Below are positions 12,274 through 22,826 of a DNA stretch of 64,000 bases, one piece after another; position 1 is the first letter of the stretch, and each line of letters begins with the position of its first letter. The translations under genes and the position numbers were made by a program. The notes beneath the pieces are model-generated. The model was not told the origin of the DNA, ran no database searches, and was given only the letters and a program-made list of their open reading frames with translations. Source of the DNA: Porodaedalea pini (Eukaryota; Basidiomycota; Agaricomycetes; Hymenochaetales; Hymenochaetaceae); NCBI GenBank assembly GCA_002794775.1, contig NBAY01000070.1:124001-188000 (forward strand), read 5' to 3'.

Positions 12274-12803
12274 TCAAAGCCAGTCGTAGCCAAGGAAGAT
12301 GTTTGACAACGCTAGGGATGTCACTGCAAGGACGAACCTTTCCTTGTGATGTCCAATAATTAGCTCGATGTCAACGTATCTCTCAATCAGACCAGCCTCG
12401 TTGTGCATGCTGTCTGCATTGAGCACTGCAAGGGGTCTGATGTAGTGCTTGGTTTCCAACCCATAGCGCTCGACGAACCTCACATCAATACACGATCCCA
12501 TACACCCCAAATCCACGAGGGCATGCGTGTCCACCTCCCTTATCTCACCCTCCACGTTACATCTGACATTCAGGAGGAGGTCCAGCTGGCGTCTGCCAGT
12601 TCCCCTCATGAACAGTTGCTCGTACTCGCTATCCTCGTTCACACCAGTAGGGACTTCATAATTGGGAAAACCATCAACATTGTTTGCATCTACGTATTGT
12701 ACAGACGGTTGGTTATATTTTAGCAAATCCGGATTTGAAGTCCCTTGTTCTTCTCGGTCAGCCGTCCCAATGGCTATGCCTGACCACTCACATAACCCTG
12801 CGA
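12274..12803 (-). pseudogene. Gypsy-2 protease
   Basis: The active site reads ALVDLGCMGSCID, where D-S-G is expected; TTG for TCG is a CpG transition. The domain ends FLGYDWL and TGA (12274-12276) replaces the arginine codon expected before HNPEVDWKTG. The pol frame is shifted by -1 relative to gag and overlaps it by about 30 nt; no clear slippery heptamer was seen, so an indel is as likely as programmed frameshifting. Confidence 0.8.
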
Positions 12804-13140
12804 GTCAACGACCTCTTTGTCATCTCCTTCCTCCTCCACATAGTCCTCCACTGTTGACCTTTGAGTGTCTATGACCTCCTCAAATGCTGATTCCTTCATT
12901 GCCCCCAGCTTGTCGGCGAGGAGACAACGTTCACCTGGCACCATCATCTGCAGCATACGCTGCACGATCCCTTGTCCTTGCAGGCACTTGTCCTTGAAGT
13001 GACCCAGCTGGCTGCAGATCCAGCACGTGCGTCGGCATTGCGCCTCATTCATTGAGACGTCCATTGGCTGGCCGGCACCTCCAAAAGTGATGCCAGTCAC
13101 GTCACATTTGTTGACGTGGGGGGCTGTGGTCTGATGGCGA
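12774..13140 (-). pseudogene. Gypsy-2 gag, zinc-knuckle part
   Basis: Begins right after the solo LTR (RHQTTAPHVNKCDVTG) and contains the CCHC knuckle CWICSQLGHFKDKC, then an acidic stretch before TAG at 12774-12776. It continues the gag piece at 14071-14653. Confidence 0.82.
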
Positions 13141-14070
13141 TGTAGATCCTGACTTAGGGGTGTCTGGGATCAGTGGTCCTTTTGGGGACATGATTGTGTG
13201 TTCTGGGAGGTTAGGGGTTGACTGCGGTATGATCAATCAATGCACCGGTACACGTCGGTATGGCTCAGTACATGCCGGTACATGTCGATATCAAAACTTA
13301 GGTCGGAAACTCTGGTCAAGTATATGCTGGACCGGTATGGAGGTGGAACATGTGGATATCCAACACCGGTACAATGTGAAAACTGTGATGTCGAGGTTCG
13401 AAGTAAAGAGCAAGAGACGAGAGACGGTTTTGAGACACAAGAGACAAAGACTAAGATGGGACAACTACGAAGTTTACGAGAACTAAGGCAAATTGCACTC
13501 AAGTACCCTGTCTGAGGGACACTCTGCAGTAGAACTGACTTGCCTTCTACCTATGACATGGGATGCCTATTTGTACTAAGTCCAAAGATCTATCTACAGT
13601 TAATAATTTCCATATGGGCATAATGTGCATATCAGTTGAAACATAGAGGAGTCGAAAGGAACAGTCATAGGTCATAGAGGCATGCTTAGAAAACATAGAA
13701 ATCAGAAGAACATAGGGAAAACATAAATCATAAGGAGGAAAAATGTCCACATTGCATCTGACCATACCGGAGCTCCACCAGAACTCAGATCGTCCAATTG
13801 GTACATGGCTCCCATCATTGGACAGCAGTCCGGTACGTGTCTTGGCTGTATGCTCCATGTGACCGTGTCCCTGATCATCCAGTTAAGATCTCTGGTACGT
13901 TCCAGTCTGCTTTCGGAGATCTCGTAACGTGTTGCTGACATGATCGCGAGGTTCTGATTCGAAACTGGACTGATTGGGTTCTGTCTGGTACTGATCAGTA
14001 TGCATCGGAATCGGTTCTTGAACGCTTCTGAATCGATCAGCGGTGATGGGATGATCGTCACAGCTCTACA
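13141..14070 (-). repeat. Solo LTR of the Gypsy-1 family inside Gypsy-2 gag
   Basis: 930 bp, inverted relative to 7083-7985 and bounded by TGTAGA...TCTACA. It splits gag between its capsid part and the zinc knuckle. Flanks read TTGC and TCGC on the minus strand, a possible decayed 4-bp target duplication (one CpG-type change). No internal region is left, as after LTR-LTR recombination. Confidence 0.88.
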
Positions 14071-14653
14071 GCAAGCCGGGGGTGCCTGTTGCTGCTGCTG
14101 GCACGGTGGAAGCAGGAATGCGCAACCTTGCTGGATTGCCCGGATCTGTTGCTCGCCTTGGTCAATCTCGATGGCCTTCTTCTTCCAGGCATCGTATGTT
14201 GTCAGGACCGGCATTGACCTTAGCACTCCTCGTACCACCTCGATGTTCATCGCTCACTTTAGACGGTCACAGATGATGCTGTCATCTGTCAGCCCCACTC
14301 TTGTGATGATGATGTCGAGGTCCTGGAAGAACTTGTCAGCGGTGAGGTCCTTCTGAACCTTCATTCTGAACTTCACTAGCGCCTTCTCCTTCTGGTTTGG
14401 GTCGTTGAATGAGGCGTCCAGGCATTCCTGGAATCTTGTCCAGCTATCTGTGAAGGTCACAATGCCTGCTGTCATTGACTCCTCCATGTAGTTCTGCACC
14501 CAGGTCACCATGTTGCCACCCTTTAGGTAGGAGAGGGCAACATAGATCTTGCTCTCCGACGTGGGATACCTGTTTGGGTTCGCAGAGACAAAAAGAAGGA
14601 CCTCGCATCTGAAGTCCAAGTAATCATCGCCGCCAGTGAATTCACATGGCCGG
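14071..14653 (-). pseudogene. Gypsy-2 gag, capsid part
   Basis: The minus strand reads EFTGGDDYLDFRCEVLLF..., a retrotransposon gag domain (WVQNYMEESMTAG, FTDSWTRFQECLDASFNDPN). One TGA (about 14251) after DRLK is followed by AMNIEVVRGVLRSMP in the same frame. It ends in a Gln/Pro-rich stretch at the solo LTR. Confidence 0.83.
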
Positions 14654-15642
14654 TGTGGAGATCCCGATGCCGCTGGCCTCGGAGTCGGCTCTATTAGGTT
14701 CGACTCGACTCAGGACAGTCTTACAAGTATCCCCGACGCATTTCAGGACAGTTTCAGTGTTTGGCAGTATTAACTCGATGCATACAGCTTGGTTCTGCAC
14801 CGGTGAGCCACCGAAGTCCATTTTGGGTCACATCTGGTATTGTTCCGAGCCTCCCGAAGCTTAATTACTCATGTTCTCGAGTTACGGCTCCGAGTTCCGG
14901 CTATTTGGTGTTGTTTGGCTAGAGCCTCTGGTCTGTCTTTGTGTCCTTTGTATGCCGCTCAGAGGCTCAACCCTCTGTTGGTTATTTAAACACTCATGTA
15001 AATGTCTCAAAAAATACAAGTTTAGTTCCCCTGAGTCAGTCCCAGTCTTTAGTTCTCGTCTCCGTCGCCGTTCAGTGTCGTTCCGTCCGTTCCGTCCCGA
15101 GTCCCGTTTTCGGCCAAATCTTGCTTTCGCTATATCGCCCTCAGTTCTTAACCGTTTCCCGAGCTCTCTTCAGATTCTTAGTCTCGTCGAAAATCGCTTT
15201 CGAACACTGTCTTTTCTTGCACGATTCCGAGCCCGCGTCGTAGAGCTACGAAAATAGCTTTTGGTTCCGGGAGTTCCGTGCATTCTGCCAGCCGCAACCA
15301 GTGCAACTGCTATATCTCCGTCAATTCTGCATCGCGTCTCGAGGTTTTTTCAGATTCAGAATCGTCTCGACGAATAGTATCGATTCCTGTCTTCACTGGC
15401 GAGTTTCCGAGCCCGGGTTGTCAAGATCGTAGTCACTCTTTGTTCTCCAACCGCATTTAGGCACGTTTTGCCGGTCGTCCTTTGTACTCGCGTCCTCGAG
15501 TCGACACCTAGCCCCGAGTATTCTATTACACTTCCCCACACTTCCTGACACTATCCCCTCCATCAGACACGTTAGAGTGAACCCCCAGTGGCCGAACTCA
15601 ACTAGGTCCAAGTCTGCCAGTAGACCGTACCGTCACCTTTCA
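14654..15642 (+). repeat. Solo LTR of a third family, inside Gypsy-2 gag
   Basis: 989 bp bounded by TG...CA with a perfect 4-bp direct repeat CCGG (14650-14653 and 15643-15646). Removing the insert with one CCGG joins gag in frame (IARP to CEFTGG). A TATTTAAAC box at about 14982 suits an LTR promoter on the plus strand. Two degenerate copies of a repeat of roughly 180 bp lie at about 15125-15250 and 15305-15430. Orientation is inferred only from the TATA-like box. Confidence 0.75.
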
Positions 15643-16123
15643 CCGGGCAATGTCGATGTTGGGGGTCAGGGAATTGGCAGCAGCGATGGGTGCTGGAGCA
15701 TTGTTCGCCTGCTGCGCAAATGCACCCACCACAATCGCTGTGATCTGTTCCATCTGTTGCTGGCTGAAACCTGTTGACATTGTTTTGGGCATCGGCGTCA
15801 AAGGTTCAGGTGGTGTTGGTGGTGAAGGGTCCCTACGGGTTTCACGGTATGGACCTGGGGACAATGGTAACGTCACTGTCGACGTTGATGGTGTGGGCGA
15901 TGGAGGGATGGCTGGGGACCACCTAGCTCTTTTCCCTTCTGCTGTTGTCGAATACCAATGCTTGTTGATATCGCTGTACCAGATCTCGTGTATGACACCG
16001 CTGTTGTCAGTCGTGATGTAACTTGGTCGATCTGGGTCCCACCATGCTGATGAAGGGAGGGCTCAATGCTGTTCCTCGATGATATCTATCTTGTCTAAGA
16101 TGGTGGGGGAACCAGGATCGGTT
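15643..16123 (-). pseudogene. Gypsy-2 gag, N-terminal part
   Basis: On the minus strand the frame joins the capsid part and reads back through SQQQMEQITAIVVGAFAQQ, a Pro/Ser/Thr-rich stretch and WWDPDRPSYITTDNSG. A TGA near 16062 and one near 16121 interrupt it; an ATG could not be fixed. This is the variable gag N-terminus. Confidence 0.65.
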
Positions 16124-16490
16124 GTTCATTCAGTCTAGGGTTACGCCAACGTTGAACGGGTTTGTCGGCGAAGTTGATGATGAGGTGGAATGACGTGGCA
16201 GAGATAACAATTGACAACAATGTTGACGACTGAACACTTAACATCACCCATGTCCAAGTTAAGTGGCTCCTCCACCAAAGGGAGATGTGGAGAGCCAGGG
16301 TCAGAAAGTGTCGGTTTGAAGTTTTACATAATACACGAACATCCGAGAACATCCGGGCAGGGTTGAGGGTTGTCATTTAGGGGGTTTTCACATCGAGTCC
16401 GTCGAGGGGAGCGCTCCTCTAGATTGAGTGAAGGCGAGTTGACAGCAACAACGTATGCTGAGGATGGGCCTAGGTGGGGTTCTGCTTTTA
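16124..16490 (-). other. Gypsy-2 5' leader
   Basis: About 370 bp between the upstream LTR (ending at 16491 on the minus strand) and the readable gag. A tRNA-like primer site was not recognised: the bases next to the LTR read TAAAAGCAGAACCCC rather than TGG. A minus-strand ORF (16095-16376) here has no recognisable content. Confidence 0.45.
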
Positions 16491-16914
16491 TGTTAGGCGG
16501 GAGTCCAGGAGACGACTTGGACTGGGCAGGCCTCGGCTGACTGTTGGCTGGGATGTGCTATACTCAAGCGGAGACTCGAGACATGCTATGCTCAGACTAG
16601 GTCGTCGCAGAGGTAAGAGGATTAATACAAGTCTAAACTAATACAGGGGGGATGAGTCTCACCTAGGTCATCGCAGAGGTAAGAGGAAAAGCAGAACAAG
16701 GAGTTCATGTGATTCCTGAGACCTTATATAGTGATGACCGTGAGACTATATTATCTAACATTACATAAGTAAACAGAATGGAACGAATGAAGGTCATGTA
16801 AAGGGAGTGTGGGAAATGATTGGGAAAGAAGGTTAAATATAATGAAAAGGCATGATTAAAAGAAAAGAAATGATAAAAGGGAAATAAAAGAAAGGAAAAG
16901 TTCGAGTCCTGACA
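16491..16914 (-). repeat. Gypsy-2 LTR (upstream in its own orientation)
   Basis: 424 bp, same ends as 8754-9177, followed by the target duplication CAACT (16915-16919). Confidence 0.93.
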
Positions 16915-17138
16915 CAACTCCAAAGAGAAGGAGAAGGAAGACTCAAAGAAAAAGGAGTCAGCCAACGCAGCTATTGAGTTGAGCTCAGATGACGATTGGG
17001 TGCTTTCCTGTGTAGAAGCCAGCCCAAAGGATATTCAGGATGATTCTAGCTTCAATGAAGAACTCAAAACTCTGGGAGTTGACAGAAGGAGTGCATATAA
17101 CCTCAAATAAGAGCCTAAAAGTCTAGAACAGGACTTAA
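16915..17138 (+). pseudogene. Copia-1 gag, 3' part
   Basis: Continues in frame from 8753 as a Lys/Glu-rich linker (SKEKEKEDSKKKESANAAIE, LSSDDDWVLSCVEASPKD) leading towards the protease. A TAA lies at about 17108. It is cut by the solo LTR at 17139. Confidence 0.75.
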
Positions 17139-17658
17139 TGTTAGGACTCCAAGTATGCATTCTCTCTTCCCCTTTCCTTCATCGTCTTCATCATCTCCAA
17201 TGTCCCCTTCCTCCCTCTCCTCACTGGACTCTGTCCGTCATCGCTCCTTTCGCTGACATCACCCACTTACCAATCGCATAACCCTTGCACGTGGTTGCAG
17301 GCGACGTCGTCCGCTCATTAGTAAGAACATTCCACAATGTTCCATCACATTCCATTTCCCAGGAATGTCATCCTCTTTATAGTAGTTAGGTCTCACAAGC
17401 ACTGAGTATATAGGTAGCTTGTTCACCTGTATTATCCCTCACCTCAGTATTCTTGGAATCCACTGCTGCTTACTCTTGATAACATCATCTGTGACGCTCA
17501 TGCATTTGACTCCTCCCCTCTTCGCTCCCATGTCTGTGGGTGTTGGTGGTTGCCTGAATGGCACCCGCTATTGTTCTCCCACGTCGCTCGACCTCTGCCT
17601 GTGTCGTATGCGGGTATGGTGGTTAAGTGATTGTTGAGTACATGGTTGTACTCTAACA
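17139..17658 (+). repeat. Solo LTR, family shared with 61678-62198
   Basis: 520 bp, TGTTAGGA...TCTAACA, flanked by the perfect 5-bp repeat CTTAA (17134-17138 and 17659-17663). Removal restores the Copia-1 frame into the protease. Orientation is arbitrary. Confidence 0.9.
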
Positions 17659-18294
17659 CTTAATTGCAAAAGTGACAGACTCACTGGACATGGTAGAAAG
17701 TACTCACTGTATTATCCTGGATTCTGGATGCATGAAACACGTTACCCTGTATCGTGAGGACTTCACCTCCTTCGAAGAAATTGTGCTGAAAAGCCTGTCT
17801 ACTGCAAATAAATAGGCTTTCTATGCTACTGGAAAGGGAATGTTAGCTATGGAAATACCAAATGGAACAAAGACTACATATCTTGAGCTCCAAAATGTTC
17901 TGTACTCTCCAGAAGTTGGCTATACACTCATATCCATTGGTGCTCTCAATAAAATAGGCTATTCTGCTATCTTTGGGAAAAACAAGTGTACCCTTTGAAT
18001 GAAGAGGGTATACAGATCAGTGAAGTAATGCACTCGCAGATAGGACTCTACCAATTTGCATATAGTCAGCAAGAGCCAGAAGAAGTAAACACTGCTGTCG
18101 AAACAGTTACCTTAAAAGACCTACATGCTCAAATGGGACATATCTCACCTGCAGCTGTCAAAAAACTCATCAAATGGAAGGCTGTCACTGGTATACATCT
18201 TGATAACTCATCCCCAGACATGTTCTTCTGTGAATCCTGTGTCTATGGGAGAGCCACGAGAAAGAAAATCACCAAAAAAAGATCAGGTGAATGA
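17659..18294 (+). pseudogene. Copia-1 protease and pre-integrase region
   Basis: The protease active site is CIILDSGCMKHVT (D-S-G). From 17986 the GAG-pre-integrase region has the HHCC zinc-binding residues (LHAQMGHIS ... FCESCVYGRA). There are stops within 17812-17815 and at about 17995, and TGA at 18292-18294 before AVDFGTEIHS. Confidence 0.82.
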
Positions 18295-19203
18295 GCAGTA
18301 GACTTTGGAACAGAAATTCACTCCAATGTATGGGGACCTTTGCCAACTCAATCACCTGGAGGAAAGTACTATTATGTTTCCTTTACAGATGATGCAATGA
18401 GACTTATGTCCATTTACCTCCTACAAACTAAAAGTGAAGTTTTCGATGCATATAAGAAGTTCGAAAGCTAGTGTAAAACACAACACAGCATACAAATCAA
18501 AGTACTCTACTCTGATAGAGGCAGCAAGTACACTGAAAAAGATTTTGTAGCATATCTGGAGAAGCAAGGAACTCTGCAAAAGCTTACAGTTCATGATATT
18601 CCAGAACACAACAGTGTATCAGAGTGGCTCAATAGGACACTTCTTGAATGTGTTCACTCTATGCTACACGCAAGCCATCTCCCAAAATTTCTATGGGCTG
18701 AATGTATCAGATACACAGTATGGCTGAAGAACCACACACCTACCAAAGCCCTAAATGGAAAAACCCCCTATGAAGTGTTACTCAGGACTAAACCAAACTT
18801 GTGGGATCTAAAGGAATGGGGTTGTTGTGTATGGATCCACAATAAGTCAAGATTGAAGCTCTCTGAAAGAGCTAAGGAAGGCCACTGGCTAGGCTATGAT
18901 TCTTTGTTGAATGGCTCTCAAGTGTACTGGCCCATTAACAAGACCATCTCAGTTGAACATAGCATATACTTTGATCCTATGCAGCTCACAACTCCATCTA
19001 AAGAAAAGGGAACAGACTTCAACAAAAATCCTGAAAGTCAAAACAAGCCTAAAGAAGACAAATGTGATTCAATTAATGAACTGAGATTGCACTCATCAAT
19101 GCCAAACATTAGTGTGCCAGAGCCTGCTGCAGAAAGGGGATCAACTGCAGAAACACCTGATCTGGCCCCTATTACGCCACCTATCCTGACGCAGGATGAA
19201 TGA
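18295..19203 (+). pseudogene. Copia-1 integrase
   Basis: The core is recognisable, but the first catalytic aspartate is replaced (SNVWGPLP, where DxWGP is usual). The second is in LYSDRGSKYT and the glutamate in SEWLNRTLLE. TAG after KFES replaces a tryptophan codon. The 18661-19203 stretch covers the integrase end (PYEVLLRTKPNLWDLKEWGC). Confidence 0.82.
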
Positions 19204-20976
19204 CGCTCACAGCGTGTATGCAAACCTTCTGCTTATCCCCAAAGAATCTGAGCAGGTGAAGGAAAGGCAACATATGGGAACTGCCAAGGGCCCGTGCCCC
19301 ATGGTATGAGAACAAATATCACCAAGGAAGAAGAAGAAGCATACCTGATAACAGAACACTATGATGAAGAGTATGTGCTTGAAGCGGCCACTAGCAAAGC
19401 CAAAGGGATAGAGCCATGCTCTCTCAGGGAAGCAAAGAGGCTACCTGAATAGGGAGAGTAGAAGAAAGCAATAGAGGAGGAGCTGGAGATGTTGTGTGCA
19501 GTGGGCACTTGGGTACTTGAAGATCCCCCTACTGGAGCAAATATCATGGGTTCAAAGTGGGTCTTCAAGATTAAAAAGGATGTGAGTAGAAGTGTAGTGT
19601 GCAGGAAAGCCCATTTGTTAGCTCAAGGTTTCAGCCAGGTCCCAGGAGTCAATTATTTTGATACATATGCTCCTGTGGCAAAACTTGCAACCATTAGAAC
19701 TGTTTTGGCAATGTCAGCCAGACTGAATCTCAAACTTGAACAAATTGACATTAAAGGAGCATATCTAAATGGCAACCTTGATGATGAAGAAGTTATCTAT
19801 ATGTATCAGCCACCAGGTTATGCCACCACAGGAAATGAAACAAGAGTTCTTAGATTGAAGTGGCCACTTTATGGACTAAAACAGGCTGGAAGAAAATAGT
19901 ATCAAAAACTCATGTGGATCTTCATCAATCAGCTCAGTCTTACATGGTGCGATGTTGATCAAGGAGCTTTCTATTGGAAAGGCAAAGACAAGGTTATGGT
20001 GATCGTCATTCACATGGACAACTGCACAATTGCCACCTCAGAGTGGAAGCAAATCCTTGAACTGAAATCATGCCTATCTAACTTCATCAATATTATGGAC
20101 TTAGGACCTGCTCATTGGTTGTTAGGAATAGAGATCAAACACATATGAGATGTCAATCAAATCTCCCTCTCCCAAATGGCATACATTGATGCAATACTCC
20201 AACACTTTAACTTCAAAGAGCTCAAACCCATGATAACACCTATGGACCCAAACATTCACCTTAATAGCTCACAAGCTCCATTGACTGCACACAAATATGT
20301 GGTAATGTGAGATGTACCATACCATGAAGCTGTCAGATCTCTGATGTATGCTGCTATGGCCACTAGACCAGACATTGCCTCCATAACTCTGCTTTCCTGA
20401 TTCTCCTTAAATCCTGGACTGGTTCACTGGGACGCTGTCAAGTGTGTCTTTTGTTACTTAAAAGGAACAAAACCCCTTTGGCTAAGCTATGGAAACACTA
20501 AAAATAGCATGCTAAAAGGATATGGAGATGCAGACGGCAGTATGCAAGAGGATAGACATGCTATTTCTGGCAATACATTCCTGATTGATGGTGGTGCCGT
20601 CTCCTGGTATTTGAAAAGGCAAGGAATAATTTCCCTATTGATGACTGAAAGCGAATATGTTGCTGTGATGCATGCAGTGAAGGAAGTGCTGTGGCTCAGA
20701 CAATTAATTGCTCAGGTTTTTGAACCACTTATGGAACCCACTCCAATATTCTCTGACAACCAATTGGCTATCATGCTAACAAAAGATCATCAATTCCACA
20801 CTCGCACAAAGCATATAGACATCCGCTTCCATTTCTTATGCTGTATCTGTGAAAATGGCTCGATCAAACTAGTATATTGCCTGACCAGAGACATGGTCAC
20901 AGATATCCTCACAAAGGTGCTCCCCTCTTTAAAGGTAAAGCATTTTGCCACTGAGCTTGGGCTCCATACAGCTTGA
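19204..20976 (+). pseudogene. Copia-1 reverse transcriptase and RNase H
   Basis: RT is readable from WVFKIKKDVSR through FDTYAPVAKLATIRTVL, QIDIKGAYLNG and YGLKQAGRK. The catalytic box reads VIHMDNCTIA, with N for the second D. TAG follows GRK, TGA follows IKHI and more stops follow. RNase H (GYGDADGSMQEDRHAISG ... SLLMTESEYVAVM) and the C-terminus ending LGLHTA are intact to TGA 20974-20976. Confidence 0.85.
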
Positions 20977-20983
20977 GGGGGAG

Positions 20984-21671
20984 TGTTGGAATAACAAGCT
21001 GGCAGAACCCTGACTTGGCTAACATGAGGCAACTCTCTGTTCTGAGACTCAGTGCCTTGAATTCTCAGTTACCCAAACTGAGACACAGATCCCCCACTTG
21101 CAAGACACAGAGGATTGATGTCCACTCCACATGGAATGAATGGAACCAGTGCAACACACAAAATTCACAATGGACAATGTTATGGACATACAAACTATAG
21201 GCTATGATATGTTTCATTTATTTCACTTGATTATCATTATCTGAAACATGTAGCAGCTCACTGAGAGTCCCAAAAACACATAAATAGTTGTATTATACTG
21301 CATTACCACCTCAGACATTTGCAATCATGCAAATGGCTGAGGTGTGTTACTTTCTACTTTATTTTCATTATATTGTACATTACTTATGTGCTATTCACCT
21401 GTAGTATACTTACTTTGTGTTAGGTGAATACTATAGACATTTGTAATTGTGCAAATGGCTGAGTATACTTACTTTGTGTTAGGTATTCATTGCACACTTG
21501 TCTCACCAAAAGCTACAATACATTGACTGTGTAGGTGGGTGGAGATCAAACAAGTGCAGCTGGTCTGTTCTCTCACCTATTTCCACTGAGATTCAAAAAT
21601 TATGGCTCCCCTACATCTATCTATAAAATTCTTTCCTGTGTCTGTAAATTAAGTATATAACTATACCAACA
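20984..21671 (+). repeat. Copia-1 3' LTR (688 bp)
   Basis: Begins TGTTGG directly after the purine tract TTGAGGGGGAG and ends CCAACA. The other LTR is outside the window, so divergence cannot be measured here. Its last 149 bp form part of the inverted repeat 21523-21996. Confidence 0.82.
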
Positions 21672-21996
21672 ACTCCTGCAAGTTTGAAGCCAATCCATTC
21701 AGTATTCATGGTGCAGCAGCAAGATTTGTGTTCCACTTCAAGCTCTTTCCACCCTCCTTTTCTCACAACAGGTCTTGCAGAGTAGAACACAAATCTTGCT
21801 GCTGCACCATGAATACTGAATGGATTGGCTTCAAACTTGCAGGAGTTGTTGGTATAGTTATATACTTAATTTACAGACACAGGAAAGAATTTTATAGATA
21901 GATGTAGGGGAGCCATAATTTTTTGAATCTCAGTGGAAATGGGTGAGGGAACAGACCAGCTGCACTTGTTTGATCTCCACCCACCTACACAGTCAA
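21523..21996. repeat. Long inverted repeat (arms about 215 bp, 43-bp spacer)
   Basis: Left arm 21523-21737 and right arm 21781-21996 are reverse complements with only a few mismatches. The left arm covers the last 149 bp of the Copia-1 LTR and about 66 bp of flank; the right arm is the inverted copy. A transcript through it would fold into a long hairpin. Confidence 0.9.
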
Positions 21997-22826
21997 TTTA
22001 TTGCTCCCTATTTTACATATTTCTGCTCCTTGAGAACCATGCCTTTTTTTTTTGAGTACTTAATGAGCAGGTACTGTGCAGAATCAACAGAGAAAATAGG
22101 CATTCATTCTAACTTTTCGACATTTTGGCTCAGCCGCGGCTCATTTCACGTGACATGCACGTGTCGCAGGACTTATGAAAACGGCTGTAATCATGAATTG
22201 TCGCGTCTCATTACCTGAACACGTCGTGGGCTGCCTCTGGAATCAGTGGAATGCATGTTAACTCACGTTGCACCAAAAAGCCATAGCATTCCAGCCGCTT
22301 GAGCTGGCTGACTCGGAAACAATTGCTTGCTACGCTTCAGGCCTGAACTTCTCCGGCGTACAATCTCTGTCGCCTTAATTCGCATTTGTCCCTCAGCTCA
22401 GAAATACAAAGGTGTTGTTCAGTGTAGAGCTCGGCCCTTCGTCAACAAGGCGGTCTGCTTCGGCGTTACTGTCTCGTGAATATCTCTCTGCGCATGACTG
22501 GTGGCTCATTCTACATACTACCGATGCAATGATTCCATCCTGGCCATGTTAGAAGCATTCACCTGGAAAAAAGCGCATTGATAGTCCGAGATTCATATGC
22601 TAGGGATTTTATTCGGCTGCTTGGAAGTAGTATCTCCGTATGTCGGCGCAGCTCGTCTGTACAGAATCATTGGAAGAGCGTTTCTCACCTCATCTAAATT
22701 CGTGTCTTTATTTCAAGATAGAAACTGTTTTACAGATGTAGTAAAGCTATCATTGCTTCTGTCCCACGGGCGTATCATATGGGAACTACGAAAGCTGCCG
22801 TCAGTAGATATGCTGTAGATATCATG
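21997..22826. other. Intergenic, nothing recognised
   Basis: No coding pattern longer than about 90 codons and no element ends were seen. It includes the 3' flank of the monooxygenase gene. Confidence 0.5.

Larger units (their letters stand above)
8754..16914 (-). mobile_element. Gypsy-2, Ty3 chromovirus with chromodomain integrase, minus strand
   Basis: Two 424-bp LTRs (8754-9177 and 16491-16914) bound the element, flanked by the direct repeat CAACT (8749-8753 and 16915-16919). Reading the minus strand gives gag, protease, RT, RNase H, integrase and chromodomain, then a G-rich polypurine tract at about 9178-9190 next to the LTR. Two solo LTRs sit inside gag. Many in-frame TGA codons make it inactive. 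Net element length without the two inserts is about 6.2 kb. Confidence 0.93.
7986..21671 (+). mobile_element. Copia-1, old Ty1/Copia retrotransposon split by three insertions
   Basis: The pieces 7986-8753, 16915-17138, 17659-20976 and the LTR 20984-21671 join into gag, protease, integrase, RT and RNase H in the Copia order (IN before RT). The insertions are Gypsy-1 at its 5' leader, Gypsy-2 (8754-16914) and a solo LTR (17139-17658). Removing them with one target copy each keeps the frame. The 5' LTR lies outside the window. Many stops and lost catalytic residues show that it is dead. Confidence 0.88.

Noticed and set aside
12774..12803. Programmed -1 frameshift between gag and pol in Gypsy-2
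   Set aside because: The frames overlap, but no slippery heptamer or obvious stem was seen and the copy is full of mutations.
14871..15257. A 128-codon plus-strand frame
   Set aside because: It lies within the solo LTR 14654-15642 over a degenerate repeat and has no recognisable domain.
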